Of a DNA stretch of 64,000 nt, positions 34,275 through 45,624 are shown in pieces. Below the pieces are notes generated by a model. It was not told the DNA's origin, made no database searches, and saw only the letters and a program-made list of their open reading frames with translations. Every line of letters starts with the position of its first letter. Within the stretch, counting starts at the first letter, position 1. The position numbers and the translations under genes are program-made. Origin of the DNA: Mauremys mutica (Eukaryota > Chordata > Testudines > Geoemydidae). The stretch covers positions 27,984,965 to 28,048,964 of the forward strand of contig NC_059082.1 of NCBI RefSeq assembly GCF_020497125.1. Direction: 5' to 3'.

Positions 34275-34628
34275 TTAAACATGTAAACTTTTATTCTTAA
34301 TATAACAGGAATCTGAAGTATGTGAAAAGGAGGTCTCTATATATATGTATATGGGGATAGAACAGAAATCCTCCTGGGAGATCTCCACGAAGTTCTCCGA
34401 GAGGTAATCGAAAAGCCTTCGCAGGAGGTTCCTGGGGAGAGCTGCCTTATTGGGTGCTCCGTAGTAGCACACCTTTCCGTGCCAGGCTTTCATGAGGTAC
34501 TCAGGGAGCATTGCCTCCCCGAGCACGGCTGCATAGGGCCCTGGTTTGTGCTGGCTTTCACGCAGCATGCGCTCTCTATCTCCTTCAGTGACCCTCCTCA
34601 GGGCGATCTCGCTCGGCGACTCCTGCAT
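34275..34628 (-). other. Unidentified protein-like frame in the intron, antisense
   Basis: A 117-codon minus-strand frame whose first 88 or so residues look well formed ('SPSEIALRRVTEGDRERM', 'PEYLMKAWHGKVCYYG', 'LLRRLFDYLSENFVEISQ'), with AT-rich junk after. In-frame stops lie just upstream of its ATG. I believe this is a conserved part of turtle Harbinger elements but cannot name a domain. It may be an exon of another element gene or a captured piece. Confidence 0.4.
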
Positions 34629-34667
34629 CTAATTAGGAAAATTACCGTAATGTTACGCCCGGTCCAA

Positions 34668-36060
34668 AGTATTTAAAAAAAATCTCCGGACAGACGGCGT
34701 AGCAGAGAGTCAGCACGCTGCTGCGTGACAAGCGTAACAGGAAGCCAAAGAATCAAATGGACGCTCATGGAGGGAAGGAGGGAGAGGGGGGGGCTGAGGA
34801 CGCAAGCTATCCCACAGTTCCCGGTGTGTCCGAAAATCATTTGCATTCTTGGCTGACCTCCAAATGCTTCTAGGGTCAAACACAGGGTCCGCGGTGGTTC
34901 AGGGCATAGCTCGTCAATGTACAGCCACCCCCCACCCCCAGAAGGAAAAGGGAAAGAAATCATCTCTTGACTCTTGTAAATGCCACCCTATGTGTACTGA
35001 ATGCTGCTGGTAGATGCGATGCTGCGGCACGCTACGGTAGCATCCTCGCCCCCCCTCCCCCGCCTCATGGCTGACTGATGGTGCAATACGACTGGTACCC
35101 GTCCTCATCATCAGCCTTGCGGTAGATGATGTAGTGCAATAGGACTGCTACCTGTCCTCATCATCAGCCCATAGGTAGATGGCCTGCTAACCGTCTTCAT
35201 CATAGCAACAGGGGGCTGAGCTCCATCAGCCCCCGCCCTTCATGTGTAAAGAAAAGATTCTGTAATGCCTGGACTATCATAGCAGCTGGAGGCTGCCTTA
35301 CCCTCATTTCATTTCCCTAACAAGTCACTGTTTCTTATTCCTGCATTCCTTATTATTTCAGCATACAAATGGGGGGACACTACAACGGTAGCCCGGGAAG
35401 GCTGGAGGAGGAGGGAAGCAACAGGTAGGGTTGTTGCAGGGGCACCCCCTGTGAATGGCACGCAGCTCGTCATTCCTGTGGGATCTGACACAGAGCGGCT
35501 GTGCTCTGTAGTTCTCTGATACACTAAAACCCTAGTACAGTTGCCCCATATTCTAGGCGGGACTGTTTCTATTTTTAGATACCATAAAGGAGGGATTGAC
35601 TCGGGGAGTCATTCCCAGTTTTGTCTTTTGCGCCCCCGGCCAATCTCGGCCAGGGGCACTTATGACAGCAGCAGAAGGTGTAGTGCAATAGGACAGCTAC
35701 CCGTCATCACCTTGCCAATTTACATTGGCGTGGTAGATGGTGCAGTATGGCTGATAACCATCTCTGCTGTCATGCAAAAGCAAATGAATGCTGCTGTGTA
35801 GCGCTGCTGAATCGCCTCTGTCCGCGGCATCTAGTACACATACGGTGACAGTGACAAAAGGCAAAACAGGCTCCATGGTTGCCACGCTATAGCGTATGCC
35901 AGGGCAATCCAGGGAAAACGGGCTCGAAATGATTGTCTGGCATTGCTTTCCCAGAGGAAGGAATGACTGACTACATTTACCCAGAACCACCCGCGACAAT
36001 GAAATTTGCACCATCAGGCACTGGGATCTCAACCCAGAAGTCCAAGGGTCAAAGGGGACA
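34668..36060. repeat. Segment shared in reverse with the 2.1-kb Harbinger element
   Basis: Collinear, inverted matches to about 20580-22010. Examples are 'ggttatcagccat' at 20863 versus 'atggctgataacc' at 35748; 'agggggctgagctccatcag' at 35210 versus its complement near 21440-21465; and 'caaatgcttctagggtcaaa' at 34861 versus its complement near 21838-21858. It sits wholly inside the Myb-like gene's intron and shows no termini of its own here. Confidence 0.75.
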
Positions 36061-37485
36061 CTGCGATGGGGTAGAACAGGGGCAGAGTTTATGCTTTCCG
36101 GATTGCCTGCTGCAGGAGTGCGGACGAGATAGGTGCTGTGCATGGTGTAGTTCACAGACACAGACTAGACTGTGTTCATTGTTCGCAGAAATGTATCTTT
36201 GCAAGGAATTCACTCCCTCTTTCCCATCACACAGCTTCGACTGTCTCCAGACCTGCCACAGCATCCCCCTCACAGAGGCTGGCAAAGATTAGGCAGCGAA
36301 AGAAAAAGACACGGGATGAGATGATCGCTGAAGTTATGGGGTGCTCCCGAGCCGAGGCGGACCAGCAGAGCCAGTGGAGGGAGACCCTCTCTCAGCAGCA
36401 GCGCTCACACAGTGAACGGGAGGAGAGGTGGCGTGAGGAAGACAAGCAGGCGACTCAAACACTGCTTGGACTAATGAGGGAGCAAACGGACACACTCCGG
36501 CGCCTTGTGGATGTTCTGCAGGACCGCAGCCAGGAGGACAGAGCCCCCCCGCAGTGTATCTGCAACCGCCCTCCCCCGCCACAAAGTCCCATACCTCCCA
36601 TCACCCAAAGTAACCAGAAAGAGTGGCGCCAGGGGCCGTGAAAACTGTCACTGCACCCCAGCAGAGTGCTCAAGTACCCAAAAGCTCTCATACCCTAATT
36701 TTTGAGAATTCCTTCCCTTCCTGACTCACCGTAGCCCCAATCCCAGTTTCATCCCCTGACTGTCTGGTTAATTATTAAAAATACTTTGCTGTTAATTACT
36801 GTTTCCCTCATGCTTTTTTACACAACGCTGCGTTTGAAGGGGTGGGTGGGGAAGGGGTTAGGGTATTGCATAGGACAGTCACCTTTAGCAGGGTACAGAG
36901 ACGGGGGCAGGATCAGCAGCAGGTCACACACACAGTGCAGTCAGTAGGCACCCTGGTCGGTATGGGAGGTGGTTTGCAGGTTCTGTGTGGGTGGGGGGGG
37001 GGTACGTGACTTTGTAGCGGGGGAGGGGGGTTACAGATCTCATGCAACAGTCCCTGTCCTGGACCACAGAGTCACGCAGCAGAGGAATCTGTATCCGTCC
37101 TCCCCCGCCGCAAGGCCACATAGCCCCCGCACACAGAGTCCCAAAAAGGAGGGATGGCAGGCTCTGTTGAAACAACCAATCCGGCACTGCGGACCGCTCT
37201 GGGAGCAGAAGCCTGTCATTCCTCGAGTTTAGAGGCGGTCTTTACATCACCGCACACCCTACCCAGCACAGTCTGCGTGCCAGTTTCAACCCTGTAACAC
37301 AAAGTCATCAATAAAGAAACCTTTGTAAAGTCACAGTGGACCATCTGTTTTATTTTTAAACGTGTGTTGGAAGTGGGGGAAGCGGGGTGGACGGGGTATG
37401 TAACTGCAGATTCTAGTCAACAGTAACTTGGTAAAGAAACAGGGGCAGGTTCAGCTTCTCTGTAAAGAAACTGAACAGTCACAGA

Positions 37486-37782
37486 TCACGCTGCTAGCTG
37501 GTACTTGAAGAGTTCCTTGTCGCTGTGCAAGGCGCCTGCACAGAGCTTCACGAGCCAGGGCATTAGCGGGTAGGCTGGGTCCCCGAGGATCACTATAGGC
37601 AGCTGCACATCCCCAAGAGTTATTTTGTGGTCCGGGAAGAAACTACCTTCCTGCAGGCGTCTAAACAGACGAGATTTCCTGAAAACACGCGCATCATGAA
37701 CCTTGTCCGGCCACCCGACGTTGATGTTGGTAAAACGTCCCCCATGGTCCACCAGTGCTCGCAGCACCATTGAAAAGTAGCC
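37486..37782 (-). pseudogene. Harbinger DDE transposase, truncated fragment
   Basis: The minus-strand frame contains the conserved 'GYFSMVLRALVDHGGRF', 'INVGWPDKVHDARVF', 'DHKITLGDVQLPIVILGDP' and 'AYPLMPWL' blocks of PIF/Harbinger transposase (HARBI1 relatives), which cuts and pastes elements with TTA-type targets. It stops after 'KYQLAA', before the block that carries the final catalytic Glu. Upstream the frame (to 37971) loses similarity, and the expected helix-turn-helix and first catalytic Asp block are missing. Only about 100 of the roughly 350-400 residues remain, so it is inactive. It converges on the Myb-like gene; AATAAA lies on the plus strand at about 37311 and on the minus strand near 37350. 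Confidence 0.88.
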
Positions 37783-38248
37783 CGATTTCTCAGCAGCTGA
37801 CTGTGGAAGAGGTGGACGATAAAGTGCGAGGAGTTGACAATGGCCATAACTGCCGCGGGCTCCGTGCTCACAGTGCTGTGGTGCCCGTGCTGTCACTGAG
37901 CAGAAAAGTGCACGAACAGATTGCCCGCAGGCGCTTTCGGGGAGGGAGGGCGGGCGTGAATGACGGTTCAATGATGACAGTTACCCAAACTACCCTCAAC
38001 ACATTTTTCCCCCAGCATGCATTGGGGGGAAATCCCAGAATTCCAATGGGCAGCGGGGAGTGCGGGAACTGTGGGATAGCTTCCCACAGTGCACCGCTTC
38101 CAAATTCGACGCTGGCCCCGTTACTGTGGACTCACACAGTCGAATTAGTGTTTTTAGTGTGGATACACAAATTCGACTTCATAAGGTCGATTCCACAAAT
38201 TCGACTTAAGTTGATTTGAAATAGTCTTGTAGTGTAGACATACCCTTA

Positions 38249-41200
38249 GTGATGAAGGCCCAGATGCCGAACTGCTGGGAAATCTTCAAGTGGCTGGCAA
38301 AGATACCACAGCACAGCCAAGCGTCTGACCCAAAATCATGGACCTTGAATGTTAATAGAATATTGTTGATCAGTAGTCAGTGTCTCTCTGTCTCACACAT
38401 ACACAGCACCTTTCAAGATTATTCCAACCATGTGTTTTAATAAGCTCACATCAGTACTGGGAATTCACCCGAAGTCCTCTAGACACTATAAACCTCGACA
38501 AAGACTCAGTGTGGGGTTGATTGCCATTTAATCAAAATGAGGCATCTTCTCCTCCACTTCCATGGGTCTTCCTATCAATCCTTCTAATCTACGTCTTTGG
38601 TAACTACTCTTTTGGCATCAGCCTCCCGCTACTGTATGAAATAAGATGCCTGACAAGAGCACAGAAGTAGCAATAGATGTCATTGTACACTGCAGCAAAT
38701 GTAGTAAAAAAACCCCTATTTTGTATTATTGGAGTCAGCAGCAGAAGTCTATTTACAAAAATTGGCAAAAATGTCTCCTAGTTCTTATCAGTGGAAAATG
38801 TCCTTTCCCACAAAGCCTTTGTGTTATGTCACACAGCTTTTCAGAAACATCTGTTGAGTTTTTCTGTTAAAACTATGTCACAGATTATTTTGAGCAGTTT
38901 AACCTTTTTGCCGAAAAAGGTCACAGAGGAAAGAAAACATGAAACGGTAAGTCAGTGTATGAGCTGAAAAACAACACGTCTGATTAACTACATCGTAAAT
39001 ACAGCAGTGAATGTAAAAGCTGCAATGAAGCAAGAAGGCAAGATTAATACCAGGCTAAATGAATGCCAGAGCCAAATGCCAAGGAATGATGAGATCCATT
39101 ATCCAGGGTTCCAGCAGCAGCCAATAAATCCAAAAAGTTTATAGCGTAAGATACAGGTTAGCAGAATCTCAGGTGAGTGCTCATATATAAGGTAGATCAA
39201 GAAAATTTAGGGCTTTCAGGATCATGGCTCCTATATTTGAAAGCTTGATTTAGGGAAAAATGCTTGATGTCCCCACCCTGCTCCAGATTTTGTCCCCCTT
39301 AGTATATGAATGGTGCAGCACCCTTTCTATATAGATCTCCTCCCCAGAAGATGACCTCAGCTGCCCCTGTAGCACTGTCTCCCTCCTCCTCTGGGCTCTA
39401 TCTCTGGCTCCAAAAACCCATCTCATGGGATGTACACAGGGCAAGAGCAGCAGTGGGGAAGGAGATAGTTTTGCCAGTGTACATTCCCAGAGAAAGACAG
39501 AGACCAGAGCTCTATTCACTTTACTACAGAGCCCCCTTGAGGGGTCCTGTGGGCAGCGCATTATCAGGAGGCTGGAGGAAAGAACTAGAGCAGAGGCACA
39601 GAGATTTGAAAGGATGACCGGGCTTCCTGAAGGCCTATCCAAGTAGGGGACAGACCCCCGTTTTGCAGGGTAAAGGGAGAAATCTTTCCTTGTTTGAGAG
39701 GATCTGATTTCTACATGTTATGCTGTAAAAGAAAAAACCAGCACAAAACTAGGAAAAGAGGCAAGTCTAACACATGTCCATCTTTAATTAAATTCTTTAA
39801 CAGCAGCAATTTTAATTAAAAATGAACCCTGTCAAATGGCAAGGTATACTAATGATGTGAACTCACCAGAGCCGAAACATTCAGCTTGAGGGTCTTGCTC
39901 AGAAAATAGAAGTCTCCCTGCATTACTGCAATCAGTGGCTGAGCAAATTTTAAAGATGTCGGCAATTGTGAAATTAACTTTTTATGACAAACAAATGGAA
40001 AGTGACAGTCTAGAATCTGAATTCAAATGGTTTTGCTGTGCATTGATACCAGTTCATTATGTAAAGACTTCCACCTACATAGACAGTAGATGCTCGAGGA
40101 ATACTCTGTTTTTCTTTCAAGGTAAGGCTGCAAGCAAGCAAACAAATGGTTTCTTTCCCCCCCAAGCTGTTTATTATGCAAGATCATAGCTGCTAACACC
40201 AAAGTCTAGATGGGGCAAGAATGAGATTTGGGATACCTGAAAAGTCCCATTTATAAATCATTATTCCTTTGAACCAACTGTAGGCACACTATTTTGGATT
40301 TGCAAAATTACAAAGACTCTTGATTTTCAGGTCAGGAAGTCTCAGTCCTCCGGGTGTTATTCTGCGTCTTACTCTTGATCTCCCAAGCTTGAAATTTTGA
40401 CCTGACAGACAGCATAAACAGAGACATGCTTTTAATCATCTTAATAAATACTAGGCCCAAATCTCCAAAAGGAAGAATTTGAAAAATAAAATGAAACATT
40501 GGAGGCAAAATCACTTTCATTACACTGACTGCAAATGCAATTTCAGAAACTGGATCCTATCAAGGTCTTCTTTAATATTTTTAGATACACATTTATCCTT
40601 TACCACAGAAAAATGCCCAAGCAAATTAACATTTCTGTATCCCATTTAAACACTGGAAGTACAGACTTTAGCAAGAGGTAAGCCTTCTGATTTTAACTGT
40701 TTTAAATTATGGACCCCAAATAATAATTTGTAGTCACTAAATTTATTTGTGGTAAGTATAAATGTGCAAATGGAGTTTATTACCAATGCCTGAGAACACA
40801 TTTTGAAGAATTGTTTCCAAGCATATGCATTTTGATTAATTTTGAATTATCTGAATAAATTAAATTGCCTATGACCATGTTTAGAAAGAGGATTAGGATT
40901 TTTAGTAAGTATTTTGTAATGTTTCATATCTAATTTTTAAACACTGGAGAATTTTGGATCTTTGAGATCACAAGAGGCAATAGCTTTATTCATTCTTACA
41001 GGTAAAAATCTTATTTCTTTCTTCTCCCCCACCAAATAAACAATCCTCATAAAAACTTATTTAGATGTTGTATAGACCATATTCCCCTATGGATTTACCT
41101 GATATTCCTTCTACAACATTCCAAAGTGAAGTGTCCTGATCTAACATCTTATTCATTTCTACGAGCTTGAAATGTTTTGCTTTAGATCTTCCACTGCTAA

Positions 41201-42959
41201 TGTAGAGGACATGTATAATGCCTCATTAATATAAGCAAATTATTTATTTAAACCCTCTGGGTTGAATAAAATATCACCTAACTTGTTTTGTATGGCACCT
41301 ATAGCTCTAATACTCTAGCTTATTTCAACTGCAGTGGGATTAGTTTGCTGGCTCTCTCACCTGAGTAATAACTATTGGCTTCAACCAGTTTGGCTGAATT
41401 TTGAGGGAAATGTTGGAGGGAGGAAAGAAGTGCAAGGACAGGAATTATGCACTGAGAGCCAGGTTTTTAAAGGTCTTAAGGCACTAAATACATTTACAAT
41501 TTGGCATTAAGGCCTAATTTTTAAAAGGTATTTAAGTATTGCTGCACTCAGAAATACCTGAATGAATGCATACCTGATTAAGGAACCTAAATCTGTCTCG
41601 CTGTCACTTTTGAAAATGAGAAAGAGAGAATCCAATCATTCCAATAGGAGAACTCAGAGAAGAGTTAGTTTCTTAATATGACTATATATATATACACACA
41701 CACAGAAAATAAGGACCCCAGACAATACAGAATAACCACTGCTTGTCCCTTCCACTCAGACAATCAAACTGTATGGAGTCTATGTGCCGTGAAAGAGCTT
41801 CATCCCTGGAATCTCAGGATGTGGGCCTTGGTCTCTCAGTAACAATTTTGTATAGTACGTTGGCATGTCTGGAGTATGAAAGGCACAGAAGAAAATCAGA
41901 TTCATTCTGTTCCTTCAGAGATTACATGCTGGTTTACCCTACATTACAGACAACTAAATAAAACCCAGACAGGAAAGAGAACTTTCAAGGAAACAAAGCT
42001 GAGATGGAGCACAAGTATTTACTTTAGCTAGAATATGTCATTATCACACATTGCCATCCAGCCCAGTATATTTCAGAAACCACTTCAGAGTTAGTTACAA
42101 CCAGTGTGACTTCTATTGAGAGGATTAAAAAAAACCCACAAAAAAAAAAAAATCACCCCAGCAATCGGTAGTGTAGGGGAAGAGAAAGAGAAACCAGTGC
42201 TCGGAAAATTGACTCAGATTCGGACTGGATATGCACACGTGCACACCTACCTGCTGGATTTGTTAGCTGGCCATATACATGAAGGAAACACCACTGTCAA
42301 CTGCTGCAGGGAAAAAGTATCCCTACCTACAAGCATAATTGTCATGCCGCCTCCTCCACTATAACAAAAAAACCTCATTTCTGTCTCTTTCATCACAGTA
42401 GTCCCTGGACAGCACGATCAATATTTGGGTTGCCATTTGGCAGGCACACTTGCAAGTGTTTTATTTCTCATTCTCTCTACAACAGCTATTGTTCCTTTTG
42501 CAGCTCCTTTAGTGGACGAGCAATGGACCCTTGGACCTAGGGTTCAGCTGTATCTCAGAATACCTTTCAGGAGAGGTTGTGTTCGAGTCTTATCAGAAGC
42601 ACACAAGCTGTGACAGACATGACAAAATATTGAGGTGATCTAATTCAGAATCTGCAGACCATGGCAAGTTAGCCCTGTGAGAGATGAGGTTTAAGCATTT
42701 CAGGGAGATTTAGCTATTCAACACATTAATATTTAAAGGGACAGTCAACTTGAAGATTTGTCTGAAAATTCTGTATCTATTGTAGTTACAAGTAACACCC
42801 AAGATGAAAACATTTCATGGGAAAAAATTCTGATTTTTTATTTTGTGCATTGGACAGTATTGTGTGTCAAATCAGTGTCACTGTTTCCCGTTTCCCCCCT
42901 ATCATCATTTAGGCTGAGATTTTGGCAACTAGCTTCCATTTGATTTCAAATTCCTTTAG
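38249..42959. other. Long stretch without a supported gene
   Basis: Mostly AT-rich and unique in appearance. 39250-39646 holds open frames on both strands with no domain. Old foldback motifs lie at 41440-41600. (TA)n/(CA)n microsatellites lie at about 41684-41704 and an A-rich run at 42128-42152. No splice-bounded exon was recognised. Confidence 0.5.
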
Positions 42960-43072
42960 GCATCTGTAATCAGGTAGTCGGGGCTCGACCCTCCAGCGGG
43001 CAGGAGGGGAGCCACTCCGACTCACTTCTTGTCTCCTGTTAGTCTGCTTGAGTGACAGGGAACAACGTTAGG

Positions 43073-43251
43073 AGGCCCAGGCCCTCTGGAGCAGGGGCTA
43101 GGCAACAGCAGTACAAAGTAGGCCCAGGCCCTCTGGAGCAGGGGCTGGGCAACAGCAGTACAAAGTAGGCCCAGGCCCTCTGGAGCAGGGGCTGGGCGAC
43201 AGCAGTACAAAGTAGGCCCAGGCCCTCTGGAGCAGGGGCTGGGCGACAGCA
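43073..43251. repeat. 47-bp tandem repeat, nearly four copies
   Basis: Units start at 43073, 43120, 43167 and 43214; each contains 'aggcccaggccctctggagc' and most end 'cagcagtacaaagt'. Copies differ at only one or two bases (g/a in 'ggctaggcaac', 'gggcgac'). Open frames across it are by-products of the repeat. No spacer variation, so not a CRISPR. Confidence 0.92.
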
Positions 43252-43480
43252 AACACAGGGCTCAGACCCTCAAGCAGGGCTGAGCAGCAGTTCAAGTTCA
43301 GGGACTCAGGTCCTCAGTCAGGAGCTGAGCAAACAACCGGTAAGTCCAGACCTTTGGGTCGGGGTGCTGGTGTGAGGGGGGAGACTGCCACCCGTGAGTG
43401 GGGTGGCAGGGGGGACACAGGCCCACCCACTCCACTGTGTCCCAGCCCGGGGCCCTAGCAGCGGCGTGGATCCGCGGCAG

Positions 43481-44053
43481 TCAGTGGGGATCCTGGCCGC
43501 AACACACTGACATGGGCATGTCGGTGCCCGCAGCCTGACAGGGGTCGGCTACCCCCGGGCTACATTCCATTTCCCCCTCAGGGCCTACCTCGTCGGTCAC
43601 ACTGGGTTCGGGCCAGTCCGTCTGCATCGGCTCCTCTGGACCCGGGCTTGGCGGCAGGTCCGGCAGCTCCTCCGGGAAGTTGGGCCAGGACTGTTCGGGC
43701 GGCTCCTCCGGGTAACAGCAGGGCCTGGGGGGCTCCTCGTCGTAGCGGGCGCTCGGCAAGCCTGGGGGCTCCTCCCAGTACCGGCTCCAGGGAGGCTCCT
43801 CATCGTAGTGGGCGCTGGGAAGCTCCGGCCAGGCAGGGCAGTTGCCTCGGGCCGAGGAGGGCTCCCAGCCAGGAGCTCCCGCCAGCACGTCTGCTCGCGG
43901 CAGCAGCTGCCCGCTGACTGAGCTTTGGTGCCCTCCTTTTCTACTTCCTGCCCCGCCCCTTGACTTCCGGGGGGCGGGGACTGATGGTGGAAGCTCCGCC
44001 CACTGGGGGGTTGGCAAAGGAGCTCCCTCTGCCAGGCAGGAGGGGAGCCACAC
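43481..44053 (-). other. Pro/Glu-rich open frame inside the solo LTR
   Basis: 190 codons on the minus strand starting from GTG, with repeated 'EEPP' units (about residues 90-145). No known domain. The same GC-rich stretch is also open in a second minus frame (43597-44061), so composition alone may explain it. Listed for its length and its periodic sequence, not as a gene. Confidence 0.2.
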
Positions 44054-44204
44054 CGCCTCACTACAGCATCTTTAAAAAAATTTAAAAAAAATCTGACCCT
44101 TAGTCATTTTCTCCAGTGCTGAAAAGACATGAACAACAAGGGCTCAGAAAAACCTTTAACACTTTTTAATTGGTTTGGGGGTTTAATTTTAGTCTTTATT
44201 TTAA

Positions 44205-45620
44205 GGCGGTTGATTAATCACAGTTAACTCATGTGATTAACTCAAAAAAATTAACTGTGATTCATTGCAGTTCTAATCGCACTGTTAAATAATTGAAATT
44301 CACTAAATATTTTGGATGTTTTTATACATTTTCAAATATATTGATTTCAGTTACAGCACAAAATACAAAGTGTACAGTGTTCACTTTATATTACTTTTAT
44401 TACAAATATTTGCACTGTAAAAATGATAAAAGAAATACATACAAGCACCATAATGGTACCTCATACAACGAGCATACAATCTCTTTGTCATAAAAGCGCA
44501 ACTTACAAATGTAGATTTTTTTTTTTATTACTGTAGTGGTGCAGGTGGCCCACTCCAGCACGGGGTGGGGCAGAAGCAGCCAGGGAGGCTGTGGAAACCT
44601 GCAGATAATTAGGGCGAGGCTTGTTAGGAGGCCGCTGCTGGGGCAGCCTAGATATAAGTAGCTGCCCAGCAGAGTGGAGGAGAGTCTCTCCCTGACAAGC
44701 AAGGGAGGAGGACTGGCTCCCAGGGAGAGCACCTGAGACAGAGCAGTGCTGAACAGGCTCAGGGGAGCGGAGGGGGAGCTCTGGCCTGTTACCTGCTAGG
44801 CTGCAGGCCCCTGGCAGAAAGGGCCCAGAAGGTGCAAGGGCCAAGGGGAAGTGGCCCAGGGACAATAGGCAGATAAGGGGAGAGAAGGAGGGCAGAGAGG
44901 CTGCCACTACAGGGTTCCTGGGACGGGACCCAGAGTAGCGGATGGGTCTAGGTCCCTCCCCTTCCCCCTTGCACTGCACCTGGCCATGGAGGAACATGGC
45001 AATACAAACTGCAACTTGCCCCTGAAGTGAGGGGCTAGACTTTGGGTGTGGTTGGCCCCTGGAGTGGATGCAAGCCAAAGGACTGCTGTGATCCCCTGGA
45101 AGGGGGGTGAGAAAGAAGTAGTGGGCACTGCTGGAGATCAATGTCCTGAAGAGGACACCACCAAGCGGGGGAGCAATGTGGGTCTGAAACAGCAGAGTAG
45201 AGCAGACAACAGGCAGGACACCACAGAGAGCATTCTGGAGCTGGACTGAGCTAGTTCCTGGAGCAATCAGCAGGAGGTGCCAGCGGTGGTGAGTCCTGAT
45301 CCCACTACAGTAACATAACTGCACTCAAAAACAAAACAATGTAAAACTTTAGAGCCTACAAGTCCACTTAGTCCTACTTCTTGTTCAGCCAGTCGCTAAG
45401 AGAAACAAGTTTGTTTACATTTACGGGAAATACTGCTGCCTGCTTCTTATTTACAATGTTACCTGAAAGTGAGAACAGATGTTCACATGGCACTTTTGTA
45501 GCTGGCATTGCTAGGTATTTAGGTGCCAGATGCCCTAAAAATTCATATGCCCCTTCATGCTTTAGCCACCATTGCAGAGGACATGTTTTAAAGCGTGCTC
45601 TGTTAGAAAATGGTACCAGA
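44205..45620. repeat. Old interspersed repeat ('gattaatcacagttaactc' family), split by an LTR
   Basis: Begins 'gattaatcacagttaactca', followed by an AT-rich body (44290-44526), and resumes at 45315 with 'ataactgcactcaaaaacaa' through about 45600. I recognise this as a high-copy repeat in turtles whose consensus is continuous across the break. Its class is uncertain; a hAT or other DNA-transposon origin is possible. Confidence 0.65.
44532..45309. mobile_element. Solo LTR (778 bp), older
   Basis: Ends are perfect 8-base inverted repeats, TGTAGTGG and CCACTACA. Flanking 5-mers are attac (44527-44531) and gtaac (45310-45314); each differs by one base from gttac, the sequence I recall at this point of the host repeat, so the duplication has probably decayed. 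No internal genes. The long minus-strand frame 44503-45324 crosses the LTR boundary and is not a gene. Confidence 0.75.
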
Positions 45621-45624
45621 GCAG

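Larger units (their letters stand above)
33742..36641 (+). pseudogene. Myb/SANT-like accessory gene of Harbinger element, decayed
   Basis: In intact relatives this product is a Myb/SANT-type DNA-binding partner of the transposase. Exon 1 spans 33742-34265 and ends in a good donor (gtaagtg). Exon 2 starts at 36235 after 'tttcccatcacacag' and ends at 36641; the splice keeps frame. The domain core is clear ('LIGVWGEESVLSEL', 'KTYEKVSKAMRDRGYS', 'QGYQKIK'). Exon 2 encodes the typical basic 'RLAKIRQRKKKTRDEM' stretch, a Glu/Gln-rich helix and a Pro-rich end. Damage: stops at 33772 and 33802 (the latter in place of the usual Trp of the domain start) and a frame change near 34000-34020, apparently from loss of the segment after 'AANGR'. 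Not functional as it stands. Confidence 0.85.
33352..38245. mobile_element. PIF/Harbinger element with decayed gene pair (4894 bp)
   Basis: Terminal inverted repeats 'ggcctggtctacactaggac' and the complement of 'gtagtgtagacataccc', with a perfect TTA duplication (33349-33351, 38246-38248), the usual Harbinger target. Sub-terminal regions are full of 'ttcgaatt' and 'aaattcgac' repeats. Inside are a Myb/SANT-like two-exon gene on the plus strand and a transposase fragment on the minus strand, arranged tail to tail, the standard Harbinger gene pair. Both are broken. The intron carries about 1.4 kb shared in reverse with the 20366-22499 element. Confidence 0.92.
42965..44065 (-). mobile_element. 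Solo LTR, 1101 bp, with internal minisatellite
   Basis: Begins TGTAATCAGG and ends CTCACTACA on the plus strand, flanked by an exact 5-bp duplication GCATC (42960-42964, 44066-44070). No internal region or partner LTR is present, so it is the product of LTR-LTR recombination. Minus-strand orientation (start TGTAGTG) is assumed by analogy with other LTRs. GC-rich, which explains several overlapping open frames. Confidence 0.85.

Noticed and set aside
43073..43251. Regular repeats resembling a CRISPR array
   Set aside because: Units are contiguous 47-bp copies without variable spacers, inside an LTR of a vertebrate genome.
44503..45324. 273-codon minus-strand frame
   Set aside because: It crosses both borders of a solo LTR and has no domain, so it cannot be one gene.
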